Source of the DNA: Vibrio mimicus CAIM 602
GTDB taxonomy: Bacteria > Pseudomonadota > Gammaproteobacteria > Enterobacterales > Vibrionaceae
Direction: 5' to 3'
Length of the DNA stretch: 64,000 bases
Assembly: GCF_000338875.1 (NCBI RefSeq)
Contig: NZ_AOMO01000030.1
Location: 62,052-126,051, forward strand
Under the pieces are notes generated by a model that worked only from the letters and a program-made list of their open reading frames with translations, was not told the DNA's origin and searched no databases. This document shows positions 27,565 through 37,446 of this stretch, one piece after another (position 1 is the first letter of the stretch; the number at the start of each line of letters is the position of its first letter). A program made the translations under genes and the position numbers.

Positions 27565-29664
27565 ATGCTGAGTTTTGATAAACGTTTACGAGCGATAAAA
27601 AAGGTCGAGTTAACCAAGGTTTCTCAATACCTTGTTTCGGCAATGCATTCGATTCGAGAGGGGATGGTGTGGTTGATCCCTTGTCTGATGATCTCTTCAT
27701 TCATTCTATTTATTGCCAGTATGGGAGAGTTATTCAGCGGATGGCGACCTGAATGGGTAGTCATGCTCTATCGCGCAAACCAACTGATTGCCGAAACCTT
27801 CCCTTACTTGATGACGGCCACCATTTCCTATCTGTTAGCGATGCATTGGCATTTACCACGCCCACCTATTGCGTTGCTCAGCATTGTGTTTTTGGTTGTC
27901 TCCTCCGCAGCCGTGAGTGCGGATCATAATTTGCCTACCTTTCAGATTGTTACGGCACTGGTGACCCCAATTTATGCGATTCCTCTTATCGCTTGGCTGA
28001 CGCGTTACCCCGTATTGCATCTGACACAGTCCAACAGTGCGGGAACGATTGTGCGTGAATCACTCAATCTCGTTATGCCAGCAGCGTTGACTGCAATTGT
28101 TGTGGTGTGTGTGAACTTAACTCTGTTTGGCCCCGTTACGCGGCAAATTTTTAGCAGCCTCATCCACTTTGATTACGCCAATGACCCTTATGCATTCGGC
28201 TTAACTTTCGCCAGCCTTAACTCGCTGCTCTGGTTTTTTGGTATTCACGGTTATTACGCTTTATTGCCGTTGGTGGAGTTACTGCAGGAAGCCAGTCGGT
28301 TATCAGAAGCTTATCTATTGATAGGAGAAAGCGCTCCGTACCCGATGAATTTATCCTTTATGGGGACGTTTGTGTTTATTGGTGGTAGTGGGGCGACGTT
28401 CTCTTTAGCGGTGGCGATTCTCTTGTTTGGTAAGCAGAAAACGATTCGATTACTGGCTATCGCCAGTATTCCTATCGGCATCATCAACGTTAATGAGATT
28501 TTTCTATTCGGCTTACCGCTGATTCTAAACCCCAGATTGTTTTTGCCTTTCTTACTTACCCCTATGGTGAATGTCGTGGTGTCACTTTGGGCAGTGAATT
28601 CAGGTTGGGTCGCTTATCCCATGGTTTCTGTGCCGTTTAATAGCCCCATTTTTCTGAATGCTTGGATAGCAACCAATGGTGACTGGCATGCTTTATGGCT
28701 ACAACTGCTGAACATCTGCTTAGGTTGTATCTTATATTTACCATCCGTATTGAGGATGAATGAACAATATGGCCACCAGACCATACGCATTCCTTCGTTG
28801 GACACCATGTATACCCGCCGTGAAGAAGAAGCTATTCATCTTCAAGATGATCCGATTGCATTGGCACACAAACGAGAGCGTGAACAACTCAAGGTTGAAC
28901 AACAACTGCAAATGATGAGCAGTAAGGAGTTCTGTCTAGAATATCAACCCCAAGTTTGTCACCGTTCAGGACGTGTTATCGGGTGTGAAGCTTTGATTCG
29001 GGCTAAGGATTTGCAAGGCAACACCCTATATCCGGGTTCCTTTTTACCCTCGTTGGCGAAAGCTGGATTGATGAAAGAACTGGATTTATGGGTTGTAAAG
29101 CGAGTGGTGTATGACTTGCTCAAATTGCATGACCAAGGGTTTCGAATTCCGGTGAGCATCAATCTCACGGCTGATACGTTAATGGATGAACATATGATGT
29201 CCCAGATTGATGAAATTATCCGTCCTGTAGCGGGGCTCATTCATGTTGAATTGACCGAAGAGAGTTTGTTAGCGGACGAGCAGCGACTGACTTTTGTGTT
29301 CAATCAACTGCATCAGCTCGGTGTGAAAATTTATATTGATGATTTTGGCACTGGGTATTCTTCGCTCAGCTATTTGCACCGCTTCGATGTAGATGGGATC
29401 AAGATTGATCGCTCTTTTGTTTTGGCATTAGCGAATGAGAAAGGGCGCAAAGTGTTTGTGAATTTGCAGACGGTAGCGCAGTCCTTAGATTTAGAAACCA
29501 TAGTCGAAGGGGTTGAAACCCAAGCACAACTTGATGCGATGGGGGATAACTATCCTTTTGCAGTACAAGGTTGGTTTTACAGTAAATCGCTCACTCGCCA
29601 GAAGTTAGTCGAGTTTGTGCAGGGCAGGAACGATCTCAAAACAGTCCAAGTTGTGGAGCAATAA
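27565..29664 (+). CDS. EIIC-like membrane domain fused to an EAL phosphodiesterase
   Basis: A 699-residue fusion. The N-terminal half (about 20-405) has multiple membrane segments and the look of a PTS EIIC sugar permease of the lactose/cellobiose type (FFGIHGYYALLPLVELL, FMGTFVFIGGSGATFSLAVA, NVNEIFLFGLPLILNP). The C-terminal half (about 445-690) is an EAL domain with all catalytic blocks: CEALIRA, SINLT, HVELTEES, IDDFGTGYSSLSYL, DGIKIDR, VEGVET and VQGWFYSKSL. It should hydrolyse cyclic di-GMP. No EIIA or EIIB domain is present, so the EIIC part probably senses a sugar or PTS state. The ATG 27565 has GAGAGG at good spacing. The 3' end overlaps convergent polB by 29 bases. Confidence 0.92.
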   Translation: MLSFDKRLRAIKKVELTKVSQYLVSAMHSIREGMVWLIPCLMISSFILFIASMGELFSGWRPEWVVMLYRANQLIAETFPYLMTATISYLLAMHWHLPRPPIALLSIVFLVVSSAAVSADHNLPTFQIVTALVTPIYAIPLIAWLTRYPVLHLTQSNSAGTIVRESLNLVMPAALTAIVVVCVNLTLFGPVTRQIFSSLIHFDYANDPYAFGLTFASLNSLLWFFGIHGYYALLPLVELLQEASRLSEAYLLIGESAPYPMNLSFMGTFVFIGGSGATFSLAVAILLFGKQKTIRLLAIASIPIGIINVNEIFLFGLPLILNPRLFLPFLLTPMVNVVVSLWAVNSGWVAYPMVSVPFNSPIFLNAWIATNGDWHALWLQLLNICLGCILYLPSVLRMNEQYGHQTIRIPSLDTMYTRREEEAIHLQDDPIALAHKREREQLKVEQQLQMMSSKEFCLEYQPQVCHRSGRVIGCEALIRAKDLQGNTLYPGSFLPSLAKAGLMKELDLWVVKRVVYDLLKLHDQGFRIPVSINLTADTLMDEHMMSQIDEIIRPVAGLIHVELTEESLLADEQRLTFVFNQLHQLGVKIYIDDFGTGYSSLSYLHRFDVDGIKIDRSFVLALANEKGRKVFVNLQTVAQSLDLETIVEGVETQAQLDAMGDNYPFAVQGWFYSKSLTRQKLVEFVQGRNDLKTVQVVEQ

Positions 29665-31999
29665 GTTCATCAAACTGTTTGCCAATAAAAGGCAAAATGG
29701 CGTCCGCCACGGGTTTGAGTTGCTTATCAATGTAGTGCTGATAATCAATGGCGCTTTTTGAATACTCTTTAGGTTCTGGGCCATTCACTGTGATCAAATA
29801 TTCTATACTGCCGCGATATTGATATTGCAAAGGTCGCCCTAGTTTTGCGTTGATCTCGTCGGCCATTCTGGCCGCGCGAACTTGTGGCGGTACATTCTTT
29901 TGATACTCGTGTAAGCGGCGACGCAGGCGTTTTTGATACACCAATTGTTCATCAAGCTGGCCTGCGAGGGTTTGCTCAACCGTCGTTCGAATATAGGCAT
30001 CCGGATCCTGCCCGTGGAAAATCAGTTGATAAAGCTGATTCTGAAAACGTTGGGCAAGCGGTGTCCAGTCAGTGCGTGCACTTTCCAAGCCTTTAAAAAT
30101 GATCTGCTCTTTATCGCCATCGCCTTTTAAACCCGCATAACGTTTTTTCGAACCAGTTTCCGCACCGCGAATGGTGGGCATAAGGAAGCGGCGATAGTGC
30201 GTTTCGTATTCGAGTTCAAGAATCGAAGTAAGGGCATATTCTTGCTTTAAATGCTCCGTCCACCATTGGTTGATTTCACTCACCAGAGCATTACCAATTG
30301 CATCAGCTTCCGGTTGAGTGTACTGACCACCCAGCGCAACGAAGGTCGAGTCAGTGTCGCCATAAATCACCTGATAGCCGCGTGCTTCAATCAACTGTTT
30401 GGTTTGGATCATGATCTCATGGCCGCGCATAGTGATGCTTGAGGCCAGTCGAGTATCAAAGAAGCGACAACCAGAAGAACCCAGCACACCATAAAACGAG
30501 TTCATGATGATTTTAATCGCTTGTGAAAACGCCTTTTCCTGATTGCGTTTCGCTTCATCCCGCGCCGCCCATAGCTTTTCAATCATATCGGGCAGAAAAT
30601 GCCGGCTGCGATGGAATTGACCTCCGCGAAAACCGGGGACGGCTTGATCGACTTCTTTCCCAATCGGGAGTTTTAAACCTTCGACAAGGCCAAGCGGGTC
30701 AATCAAAAATGAGCGAATAATCGAGGGGTAAAGGCTTTTAAAATCCAGTACGAGTACTGAGTCATAGAGCCCCGGGATTGAATCCATGACATAACCACCG
30801 GGACTGGCTACCCAATTTTCTGGATGTAAGTTCGGGGCAACATAACCCGCGCGATGCAATTGGGGGAGATACAGATTGGTGAATGCTGCGACCGAGCCGC
30901 CAATGCGATCCAACTCAACACCCGTCAAACGTGAGCGCTGGATGGCAAAATCGAGTAAATGCGTAGCAGCAAAAATCTTGTTCACAAGAACGCAATCTTG
31001 CAAGTTGTAACGCGCTAAAGAGGGCTTATCGTGACGAAACATCTGGTTAATTTCGTCCATACGATCATGCACGTTATGAATGGCCTTGCCTTCACCAAGC
31101 AACTCCTGCGATACCGACTCCAATGACCATGAACGGAAATGGTAAGTCGCGGTTTTTAAGGTATCAATACCATCAAGCACTACACGGCCGGGGATGCTGA
31201 TAAAACCTTGTTGGGTTTGATTGGCAGAGCGAAAGAAACTCGCTTGTTGGCCACGACCGATAGTGAGCTTGAGTTTGTGGTATTCCGCGCGCTTATGCAG
31301 CAGCCGGAAATCGAAATCGACCACACTCCAGCCAATGATGACATCAGGGTCAAATTGCTCGAACCAAGCCATCAGTGCCTTGAGCAATTGATATTCGTCT
31401 TCCACCCATTCAATCGCGGTTTCAGCAGGTTCTGGCTGACCTATCATGATCACCCGACTGTCCATCGGGCTATCCAAACCAATCGAATAAAGCAGCCCTT
31501 TTTCTGAGCATTCAATATCCAGTGACACCATGCTCAGATGAGGTAAGTAATCACCTTGCCGGCATTTGGCTTGCTGAACTTGGCGGTGAGTTCCTAAATC
31601 GTTGATCGAGCCTGTAAATTCGATGCTGCCTTGGATAAAGCGCTCCATTAGGTAGCGGTCAGCCAGTCGAATATCCGCTTCTAATGTCAGTATGCCCGCT
31701 TGGGAGAGTTTTTCGGCTAAAGCTTGGCAGTCACGAATGGTGTTGGTGTAGCAAGCCGCAAGAGCTTGGCCGTTAAAACCCCTCAGGGGAAGAGGTGATA
31801 GAGATGGCTTCAGTGAAAGCTGAGCCGCAATAAGTTCGATATCTGAGCAAGCCGACTGTTCAACAAAAAACACTGGGCGCTCACCGCGAATGATCAGTTG
31901 AGTTGGGCCTGAAGGAGTCGCGAGCCATAGCTCAATTTGGGTTTGTCCTGCCACATCACGGGCGTGGCGAGTTAATACAAACCCTTGCTCAATCTTCAA
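29636..31999 (-). CDS. polB: DNA polymerase II
   Basis: A 787-residue family B polymerase (E. coli PolB 783), used in translesion and repair synthesis. The 3'-5' exonuclease motifs are visible (SLDIECSEKG, DVIIGWSVVDFDFRLL, YNLQDC) and the polymerase motifs (VLDFKSLYPSIIRSF, KIIMNSFYGVLGSSG, YGDTDSTF). The start is TTG at 31999 (MKIEQGFVLTRH) with GGTGGG upstream. Unlike E. coli I could not find a convincing LexA box in 32000-32120. It is transcribed away from varA and its end overlaps the EIIC-EAL gene. Confidence 0.95.
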   Translation of the reverse strand: MKIEQGFVLTRHARDVAGQTQIELWLATPSGPTQLIIRGERPVFFVEQSACSDIELIAAQLSLKPSLSPLPLRGFNGQALAACYTNTIRDCQALAEKLSQAGILTLEADIRLADRYLMERFIQGSIEFTGSINDLGTHRQVQQAKCRQGDYLPHLSMVSLDIECSEKGLLYSIGLDSPMDSRVIMIGQPEPAETAIEWVEDEYQLLKALMAWFEQFDPDVIIGWSVVDFDFRLLHKRAEYHKLKLTIGRGQQASFFRSANQTQQGFISIPGRVVLDGIDTLKTATYHFRSWSLESVSQELLGEGKAIHNVHDRMDEINQMFRHDKPSLARYNLQDCVLVNKIFAATHLLDFAIQRSRLTGVELDRIGGSVAAFTNLYLPQLHRAGYVAPNLHPENWVASPGGYVMDSIPGLYDSVLVLDFKSLYPSIIRSFLIDPLGLVEGLKLPIGKEVDQAVPGFRGGQFHRSRHFLPDMIEKLWAARDEAKRNQEKAFSQAIKIIMNSFYGVLGSSGCRFFDTRLASSITMRGHEIMIQTKQLIEARGYQVIYGDTDSTFVALGGQYTQPEADAIGNALVSEINQWWTEHLKQEYALTSILELEYETHYRRFLMPTIRGAETGSKKRYAGLKGDGDKEQIIFKGLESARTDWTPLAQRFQNQLYQLIFHGQDPDAYIRTTVEQTLAGQLDEQLVYQKRLRRRLHEYQKNVPPQVRAARMADEINAKLGRPLQYQYRGSIEYLITVNGPEPKEYSKSAIDYQHYIDKQLKPVADAILPFIGKQFDELIAPQLGLF

Positions 32000-32375
32000 T
32001 GTTGCCCACCTTTCATCTCATTCATCCTATTCTGTGCTGGCACATTATACTGATAGTAGAATCCATTACACGGCATAGTGTGTCATCCTTGATTACTCGA
32101 GCGAAAATCGTCCAAAGCTAATCGAGTTAAACGGTAGAAAACAACGGGTTATATTCACCAAACCTTTCAATTGGTCGAGTATGATTTTCATTAACTTATT
32201 GATTTTTATGTGCCACATGTGCGATTCGACACTTTGGAAAATAAGTGCTTGCTAAAGTGTAGGTTTCAGATCATATTCACGTGAGAAAAGTTGCCCATAT
32301 TGGTAGAGGGTAACTTCGCTGTAATCCACTGTCTCGGTGGGTGCAGAGCCAATAGATAAGTGTGGAGATACAAGT
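32000..32375. other. Intergenic region between divergent polB and varA
   Basis: 376 bases that hold both promoters. I see no confident LexA box, riboswitch or small RNA gene. A GTG at 32337 in the varA frame exists but lacks family support as a start. Confidence 0.5.
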
Positions 32376-33020
32376 TTGATTAGTGTTTTCCTTGTAGATG
32401 ATCACGAGCTGGTTCGCACAGGGATACGACGTATTATTGAAGACGTCCGTGGAATGAAAGTAGCAGGGGAAGCTGACAGCGGTGAAGAAGCAGTAAAATG
32501 GTGCCGCACCAACCATGCGGATGTCGTTTTAATGGATATGAACATGCCGGGTATTGGTGGCTTGGAAGCAACCAAAAAACTGTTGCGTGTGAATCCAGAT
32601 ATAAAAATTATTGTATTGACGGTGCATACCGAAAATCCGTTCCCAACTAAGGTGATGCAAGCGGGTGCCGCGGGTTATCTCACTAAAGGTGCGGCTCCGG
32701 ATGAAATGGTCAATGCGATTCGTATCGTCCACAGTGGTCAGCGTTATATTTCGCCAGAAATTGCGCAGCAAATGGCATTAAGCCAATTTTCGCCAGCTTC
32801 TGAAAACCCTTTTGCCGATCTCTCTGAGCGCGAATTGCAGATCATGTTAATGATCACTAAAGGTCAGAAAGTTACAGAAATTTCTGAGCAGCTCAGTTTG
32901 AGTCCAAAGACAGTCAACAGTTATCGCTATCGTCTGTTTGCTAAGCTGAACATTAACGGTGATGTGGAATTGACCCACTTAGCTATCCGACACGGGATCT
33001 TAGATACTGAGAAGTTATAG
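32376..33020 (+). CDS. varA: Response regulator VarA (UvrY/GacA family)
   Basis: A 214-residue NarL-family regulator, partner of the sensor VarS/BarA. It has a receiver domain (1-120) with acidic pocket D8-D9, phospho-acceptor D54 (MDMNMPG) and K at about 104, then a LuxR-type helix-turn-helix ([35 protein letters not shown] region). The start is a TTG at 32376 (GGAG site), as in E. coli uvrY, which also begins with a non-ATG codon. In V. cholerae VarA drives the Csr small RNAs and so affects virulence and quorum sensing. The stop codon overlaps the uvrC start by one base. Confidence 0.95.
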   Translation: MISVFLVDDHELVRTGIRRIIEDVRGMKVAGEADSGEEAVKWCRTNHADVVLMDMNMPGIGGLEATKKLLRVNPDIKIIVLTVHTENPFPTKVMQAGAAGYLTKGAAPDEMVNAIRIVHSGQRYISPEIAQQMALSQFSPASENPFADLSERELQIMLMITKGQKVTEISEQLSLSPKTVNSYRYRLFAKLNINGDVELTHLAIRHGILDTEKL

Positions 33021-34852
33021 TGTCTGCACAGTTTGATTCTGCCCCTTTTCTAAAGACAGTCACCAACCAGCCCGGCGTGTACCGCATGTACAACGCTGAG
33101 GCTGAAGTGATTTATGTCGGTAAAGCCAAAGATCTCAAAAAGCGTCTTACCAGTTATTTTCGCAAGAACTTGGACAGCGAAAAGACCAAAGCATTGGTGA
33201 GCAATATCGCTAAGATTGACGTGACGGTGACCCACACCGAAACGGAAGCGCTGATCCTTGAACACAACTACATCAAGCAGTATTTACCCAAATACAACGT
33301 TTTGCTGCGTGATGATAAGTCTTATCCCTACATCTTCTTAAGTGCGCACAAACACCCGCGACTTTCATCGCATCGTGGTGCCAAGAAACGCCGTGGTGAA
33401 TATTTCGGGCCTTATCCTGATTCGGGAGCAGTGCGTGAAACATTACATCTAATCCAGAAGATATTCCCGGTTCGCCAGTGCGAAGATACGGTATACAGCA
33501 ACCGTACCAGACCTTGTTTGATGTATCAGATTGGGCGTTGTGCAGGGCCTTGTGTAAAAGGTTTGATTTCTGATGATGGCTACCAAGAAATCGTCAATTA
33601 TTTGCGCCTTTTTTTGCAAGGCAAAGACAATCAAGTCTTGTCCATTCTTGTCGAGAAAATGGAACTGGCAAGTCGAGAATTACGCTTTGAAGACGCCGCA
33701 AAAGCGCGTGACCAAATTCAAGCCATTCGCCGTGTGCAAGAGCAGCAGTTTGTTTCTGACGATAGTTTGGAAGATCAAGATGTGCTTGGTTTTGCACAAG
33801 AGAATGGCATAGCCTGCATTCATATTTTGATGATTCGCCAAGGGAAAGTGCTGGGAAGTCGTAGCCATTTCCCGAAAATTCCCGCTGAAACATCACAAAT
33901 CGAAGTGTTTGAGAGCTTCCTGAGCCAGTATTACTTAAGCCACAGTGAGGCGCGCAGTATTCCGACCCGGATCATTCTTAATCAAGGTCTCACGGAAGAA
34001 ACGGAAGCATTACAAATGGCGATCAGTGAGCTAGCGGGCCATAAAGTGACTTTTCATGTCAATCCGACCGGGACGCGTGGACGTTATTTGAGACTCGCCA
34101 ATACCAACGCGCTAACTGCGATTACGACCAAGATCAATCATAAGATGACGATTGGTCAACGTTTTAAAGCCCTGCAAGAAGAGCTGGGGATGGATGCGAT
34201 TACGCGCATGGAGTGTTTTGATATTTCACATACCATGGGCGAGAGTACTATCGCTTCTTGCGTGGTCTTCAACCAAGAAGGGCCAGTGAAGCAAGAGTAT
34301 CGTCGTTACAACATCACTGACATTACTGGCGGAGATGATTATGCGGCGATGGCACAGGTATTGGAGCGCCGTTACAGCAAGCAGCTCGATAGCAGCAAAA
34401 TTCCCGACATTATTTTTATTGATGGTGGGAAAGGGCAGCTTAATCGTGCGTACGAAATTATCTCCTCATGTTGGCAGGATTGGCCGAAGTACCCGAAGAT
34501 CATCGGTATCGCCAAAGGGGTGACACGTAAACCCGGTTTAGAAACGCTGATCACTATTGATGGCGATGAATTCCATTTGCCCAGTGATGCTCCCGCGTTA
34601 CATTTGATTCAACACATCCGTGATGAAAGCCATAACCACGCGATTGCCGGGCATCGTGCTCAGCGCGGGAAAACACGCCGCACGAGTACCCTTGAAGGAA
34701 TTGAAGGCGTGGGGCCAAAACGCCGTCAAGCGCTACTCAAATATTTGGGTGGCATGCAAGAGCTTAAACGTGCTTCTGTTGAAGAAATCGCCAAAGTGCC
34801 GGGCATAAGCCACGCATTGGCAGAAAACATTTATCAAGCATTGAAACAATAA
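33020..34852 (+). CDS. uvrC: Excinuclease ABC subunit C
   Basis: Makes both incisions in nucleotide excision repair. 610 residues: GIY-YIG nuclease domain (about 15-95; [17 protein letters not shown]), cysteine-rich segment ([21 protein letters not shown] region), UVR/UvrB-binding motif (about 205-240), RNase H-like endonuclease domain (about 265-540; [22 protein letters not shown]) and tandem HhH at the C-terminus ([20 protein letters not shown]). The GTG start overlaps the varA TAG, giving translational coupling. Confidence 0.96.
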   Translation: MSAQFDSAPFLKTVTNQPGVYRMYNAEAEVIYVGKAKDLKKRLTSYFRKNLDSEKTKALVSNIAKIDVTVTHTETEALILEHNYIKQYLPKYNVLLRDDKSYPYIFLSAHKHPRLSSHRGAKKRRGEYFGPYPDSGAVRETLHLIQKIFPVRQCEDTVYSNRTRPCLMYQIGRCAGPCVKGLISDDGYQEIVNYLRLFLQGKDNQVLSILVEKMELASRELRFEDAAKARDQIQAIRRVQEQQFVSDDSLEDQDVLGFAQENGIACIHILMIRQGKVLGSRSHFPKIPAETSQIEVFESFLSQYYLSHSEARSIPTRIILNQGLTEETEALQMAISELAGHKVTFHVNPTGTRGRYLRLANTNALTAITTKINHKMTIGQRFKALQEELGMDAITRMECFDISHTMGESTIASCVVFNQEGPVKQEYRRYNITDITGGDDYAAMAQVLERRYSKQLDSSKIPDIIFIDGGKGQLNRAYEIISSCWQDWPKYPKIIGIAKGVTRKPGLETLITIDGDEFHLPSDAPALHLIQHIRDESHNHAIAGHRAQRGKTRRTSTLEGIEGVGPKRRQALLKYLGGMQELKRASVEEIAKVPGISHALAENIYQALKQ

Positions 34853-34899
34853 GAAAAATACAGCAACATTAACGCGCCATCGAAAAGAGCCTATAAATT

Positions 34900-35457
34900 A
34901 TGCGTTTCAACATTCCCAACATTCTCTCCTTGCTCAGATTATTTCTGATCCCTGTTTTTGTGGTGACCTTTTATCTCCCTTTTGAATGGGCTCCCTTTGT
35001 TGCCGCTATGGTGTTTTGGGTGGCTGGATTCACCGATTGGTTAGATGGAATGTTGGCGCGTAAATTAGGTCAAACATCGCGCTTTGGTGCATTTATTGAC
35101 CCAGTGGCCGATAAAGTGCTGGTTGCCACGGCGCTGATCTTGATCACTGAGCATTACCACAGTATCTGGATAACCATTCCTGCGGTGACCATGATTGCTC
35201 GTGAAATTATTATTTCTGCACTGCGTGAATGGATGGCAGAAATCGGTAAACGTGCAAGTGTGGCGGTATCTTGGGTGGGAAAAGTCAAGACACTGACTCA
35301 AATGTTTGCACTGTGGGTACTGATCTGGCGTTATGACGACTGGATGATTTGGCTTGGCTACATTTCTATCTATGTGGCGACTGTACTGACTTATTGGTCT
35401 ATGGTGCAGTATTTGGCTGCCGCCAAAGACGATTTACTTAACGAAGAACACCACTAG
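34900..35457 (+). CDS. pgsA: CDP-diacylglycerol-glycerol-3-phosphate 3-phosphatidyltransferase
   Basis: Committed step to phosphatidylglycerol and cardiolipin at the inner membrane. 185 residues with the CDP-alcohol phosphotransferase motif D-G-x2-A-R-x8-G-x3-D-x3-[21 protein letters not shown] followed by IDPVADK. Four to six membrane helices are seen. It lies 47 bases after uvrC, the same order as in E. coli (uvrY-uvrC-pgsA-tRNAs). A strong terminator follows. Confidence 0.95.
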   Translation: MRFNIPNILSLLRLFLIPVFVVTFYLPFEWAPFVAAMVFWVAGFTDWLDGMLARKLGQTSRFGAFIDPVADKVLVATALILITEHYHSIWITIPAVTMIAREIIISALREWMAEIGKRASVAVSWVGKVKTLTQMFALWVLIWRYDDWMIWLGYISIYVATVLTYWSMVQYLAAAKDDLLNEEHH

Positions 35458-35460
35458 AAA

Positions 35461-35483
35461 ACGGGCGAAAGCCCGTTTTTTTT
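35461..35483 (+). terminator. Rho-independent terminator after pgsA
   Basis: ACGGGC / GCCCGT stem, loop GAAA, then eight T residues. Confidence 0.95.
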
Positions 35484-35633
35484 GTCTCCGCAATATGGAT
35501 GAGTAGTCTTCGAGATTGAGCTTACGATCCATTTATCTCTATAAAAATCCGACTTTTTTTGCCACTAAAGTGAGCAAATACCGCGTTTTTGCACGTTAAA
35601 TAGTCAAACGATTAGAAATGCAAAAAAATTGTG

Positions 35634-35661
35634 TTGACTCAATAACTCGAATGCGTAGAAT
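35634..35661 (+). promoter_or_regulatory. Promoter of the tRNA cluster
   Basis: -35 TTGACT (35634-35639) and -10 TAGAAT (35656-35661) with a 16-base spacer, located 53 bases before tRNA-Cys. The following discriminator GCATTCCCG is GC-containing, as is common in stable-RNA promoters under stringent control. Confidence 0.75.
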
Positions 35662-35714
35662 GCATTCCCGTAGTCAGGCAGTCATCGAAACAAGTGAGGG
35701 TCTGAAGTTACAGA

Positions 35715-35788
35715 GGCGCGTTGGCAGAGTGGCCATGCAGCGGATTGCAAATCCGTGGACCTCGGTTCGACTCCGGGACGCGCCTCCA
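35715..35788 (+). tRNA. tRNA-Cys (GCA)
   Basis: 74 bases with acceptor GGCGCGT / ACGCGCC and encoded CCA. The anticodon arm CGGATTGCAAATCCG shows anticodon GCA. T arm CGGTTCGACTCCGG. First of four tRNAs in one transcript. Confidence 0.97.
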
Positions 35789-35790
35789 TT

Positions 35791-35866
35791 GCGACACTAG
35801 CTCAGTTGGTAGAGCGCAACCTTGCCAAGGTTGAGGTCACGAGTTCGAACCTCGTGTGTCGCTCCA
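35791..35866 (+). tRNA. tRNA-Gly (GCC), copy 1
   Basis: 76 bases, acceptor GCGACAC / GTGTCGC with encoded CCA; anticodon arm AACCTTGCCAAGGTT gives GCC. Only two bases separate it from tRNA-Cys. The sequence is identical to the copy at 36028-36103. Confidence 0.97.
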
Positions 35867-35930
35867 AATTTAATGATATGGCGTTAAGCGGTATCAAAAG
35901 ATGGTGTCTTCCATCGCAAAGATTTTGCGT

Positions 35931-36017
35931 GCCCTGGTGGTGAAATCGGTAGACACAAGGGATTTAAAATCCCTCGACTTTCGAGTCGTGCCGGTTCAAG
36001 TCCGGCCCGGGGCACCA
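35931..36017 (+). tRNA. tRNA-Leu (TAA)
   Basis: 87 bases with a long variable arm; anticodon loop GGGATTTAAAATCCC gives TAA, reading UUA/UUG. CCA encoded at 36015-36017. Confidence 0.97.
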
Positions 36018-36027
36018 TCTCCATTTC

Positions 36028-36103
36028 GCGACACTAGCTCAGTTGGTAGAGCGCAACCTTGCCAAGGTTGAGGTCACGAGTTCGAACCTCGTGTGTCGCT
36101 CCA
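36028..36103 (+). tRNA. tRNA-Gly (GCC), copy 2
   Basis: Exact repeat of the tRNA-Gly gene at 35791-35866, ten bases after tRNA-Leu. Followed by a terminator. Confidence 0.97.
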
Positions 36104-36110
36104 AATAAGA

Positions 36111-36139
36111 AACCCTGCTCATTGAGCAGGGTTTTTCTT
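36111..36139 (+). terminator. Rho-independent terminator of the tRNA cluster
   Basis: AACCCTGCTC / GAGCAGGGTT stem with a two-base ATT-type loop, then TTTCTTT. Confidence 0.93.
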
Positions 36140-36330
36140 TATCTATCTACAATAGTTTTATCATTCTTAATCTGAGTTCTAATGCACGTATTTGCATTAG
36201 CATCTGCTCAATGATCCTGATTTTTGTGCTACACGTCACGCGAATTCCTCTCTTTGCATGTACAATTTCCACAGTATTAATATGGAAAATGGTTGATTTG
36301 AAATCATCCATTAAGGGTATGGTCGAGATA

Positions 36331-37446
36331 ATGGAATCTTTTCAATGGGACAAATTTTTTGAAACAGGGATTGATGAGGTTGATGAGCAGCATCAGTATC
36401 TAGTGAATATCGTCAACCGCTATAGCTCTTTATTGGCTGAGAACCATGTGTCGCTGGATGAGATACGTTTAGCACTGTTCGAGTTATCTCGTTATTCTGA
36501 ATACCATTTTAAAGAAGAAGAAAAACTGATGCGCGAAGTCGGTATTTCGCCGCTGCATCTAGAACAACATATCCAAGTACATCGTTCCTTTATGTCAGAA
36601 GTTTTTAGCATGCAAGCCTTCATTCATGATGTTGATGACCGATCCGCTGTCCAATTACTGGAGTTTCTTACTCACTGGTTGGCTTACCACATTCTTGGCA
36701 TGGATCAGAATATGGCGCGGCAGGTGATGGCTATTCGTTCGGGGATGAGCGCGAAAGAAGCCTATGCGAAAGAAGAACGTGAAAAAAATGCCGCGACAGA
36801 GCCGTTACTGAACGCTTTGAATGCGCTTTTTGATCAAGTTTCTGAGCGAAACCGTGAGTTGGTGAAGTTGAACCAATCGCTTGAGGAAAAGGTGATTGAG
36901 CGTACAAAACAGCTCTATCAAGCCAACCGACAGCTGGAAGCGCTTTCGCTAACGGATAGCCTGACTGGGTTGCCAAATCGCCGCAAAGCGATGCATCAAT
37001 TAGCACTACATTGGAACCTTGCCAGAGAACAAAAAAAACCTTTTGTTTGTGTCATGATCGATGTGGATGGTTTCAAAGAAGTGAACGATAGCTATGGGCA
37101 TGACATCGGCGATAAGGTACTCACTATCATTGCTCATGCGTTGAAAGATCATTTTCGCAATGATGATCTTGTATGCCGATTAGGGGGGGATGAGTTTCTA
37201 GCCATTTGCCCTAATACGGATGCTGTTAGCGGGGTACATATTGCTGAACATGTTTGCGATGAAGTTGAATTATTGGAGATACCAGTCGAAGGGATCCATT
37301 GGCAAGGCAGCGTCAGTATGGGGGTCGCAGAATTCGACCCGAACATGAAGGATCACCATGAATTATTGCGAGCGGCCGATCAGGCAGTTTACCTTGCCAA
37401 AAATAATGGGAAAAATCGTGTCTGTGCTTTTAATCCTCCAGCCTAG
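36331..37446 (+). CDS. Bacteriohemerythrin-diguanylate cyclase (oxygen-sensing GGDEF)
   Basis: A 371-residue soluble protein. The N-terminal hemerythrin domain (about 1-135) keeps the di-iron ligand pattern: DEQHQYLV, YSEYHFKEEEKLM (HxxxE), HLEQHIQVH (HxxxH) and AYHILGMDQ (HxxxxD). A coiled coil (about 165-200) leads to a GGDEF domain with intact GGDEF at 285-289 and an RxxD I-site (RNDD) before it. It should make cyclic di-GMP under control of the iron centre; the V. cholerae protein (Bhr-DGC) has been studied and responds to redox state and oxygen. Longer in-frame starts back to 36211 would add a hydrophobic stretch not seen in hemerythrins. The end overlaps the convergent GNAT gene by four bases. 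Confidence 0.93.
   Translation: MESFQWDKFFETGIDEVDEQHQYLVNIVNRYSSLLAENHVSLDEIRLALFELSRYSEYHFKEEEKLMREVGISPLHLEQHIQVHRSFMSEVFSMQAFIHDVDDRSAVQLLEFLTHWLAYHILGMDQNMARQVMAIRSGMSAKEAYAKEEREKNAATEPLLNALNALFDQVSERNRELVKLNQSLEEKVIERTKQLYQANRQLEALSLTDSLTGLPNRRKAMHQLALHWNLAREQKKPFVCVMIDVDGFKEVNDSYGHDIGDKVLTIIAHALKDHFRNDDLVCRLGGDEFLAICPNTDAVSGVHIAEHVCDEVELLEIPVEGIHWQGSVSMGVAEFDPNMKDHHELLRAADQAVYLAKNNGKNRVCAFNPPA

Noticed and set aside
32000..32120. LexA box upstream of polB
   Set aside because: CTGTGCTGGCAC and ACTGATAGTAGA were tested; neither has the second ACAG half at N8 spacing.
35618..35943. Open frames across the tRNA cluster
   Set aside because: They are read through tRNA genes and have no protein-like composition.
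35791..36103. Direct repeat, considered as CRISPR or duplication scar
   Set aside because: The repeat is two complete, cloverleaf-forming tRNA-Gly genes, so it is a tRNA duplication.
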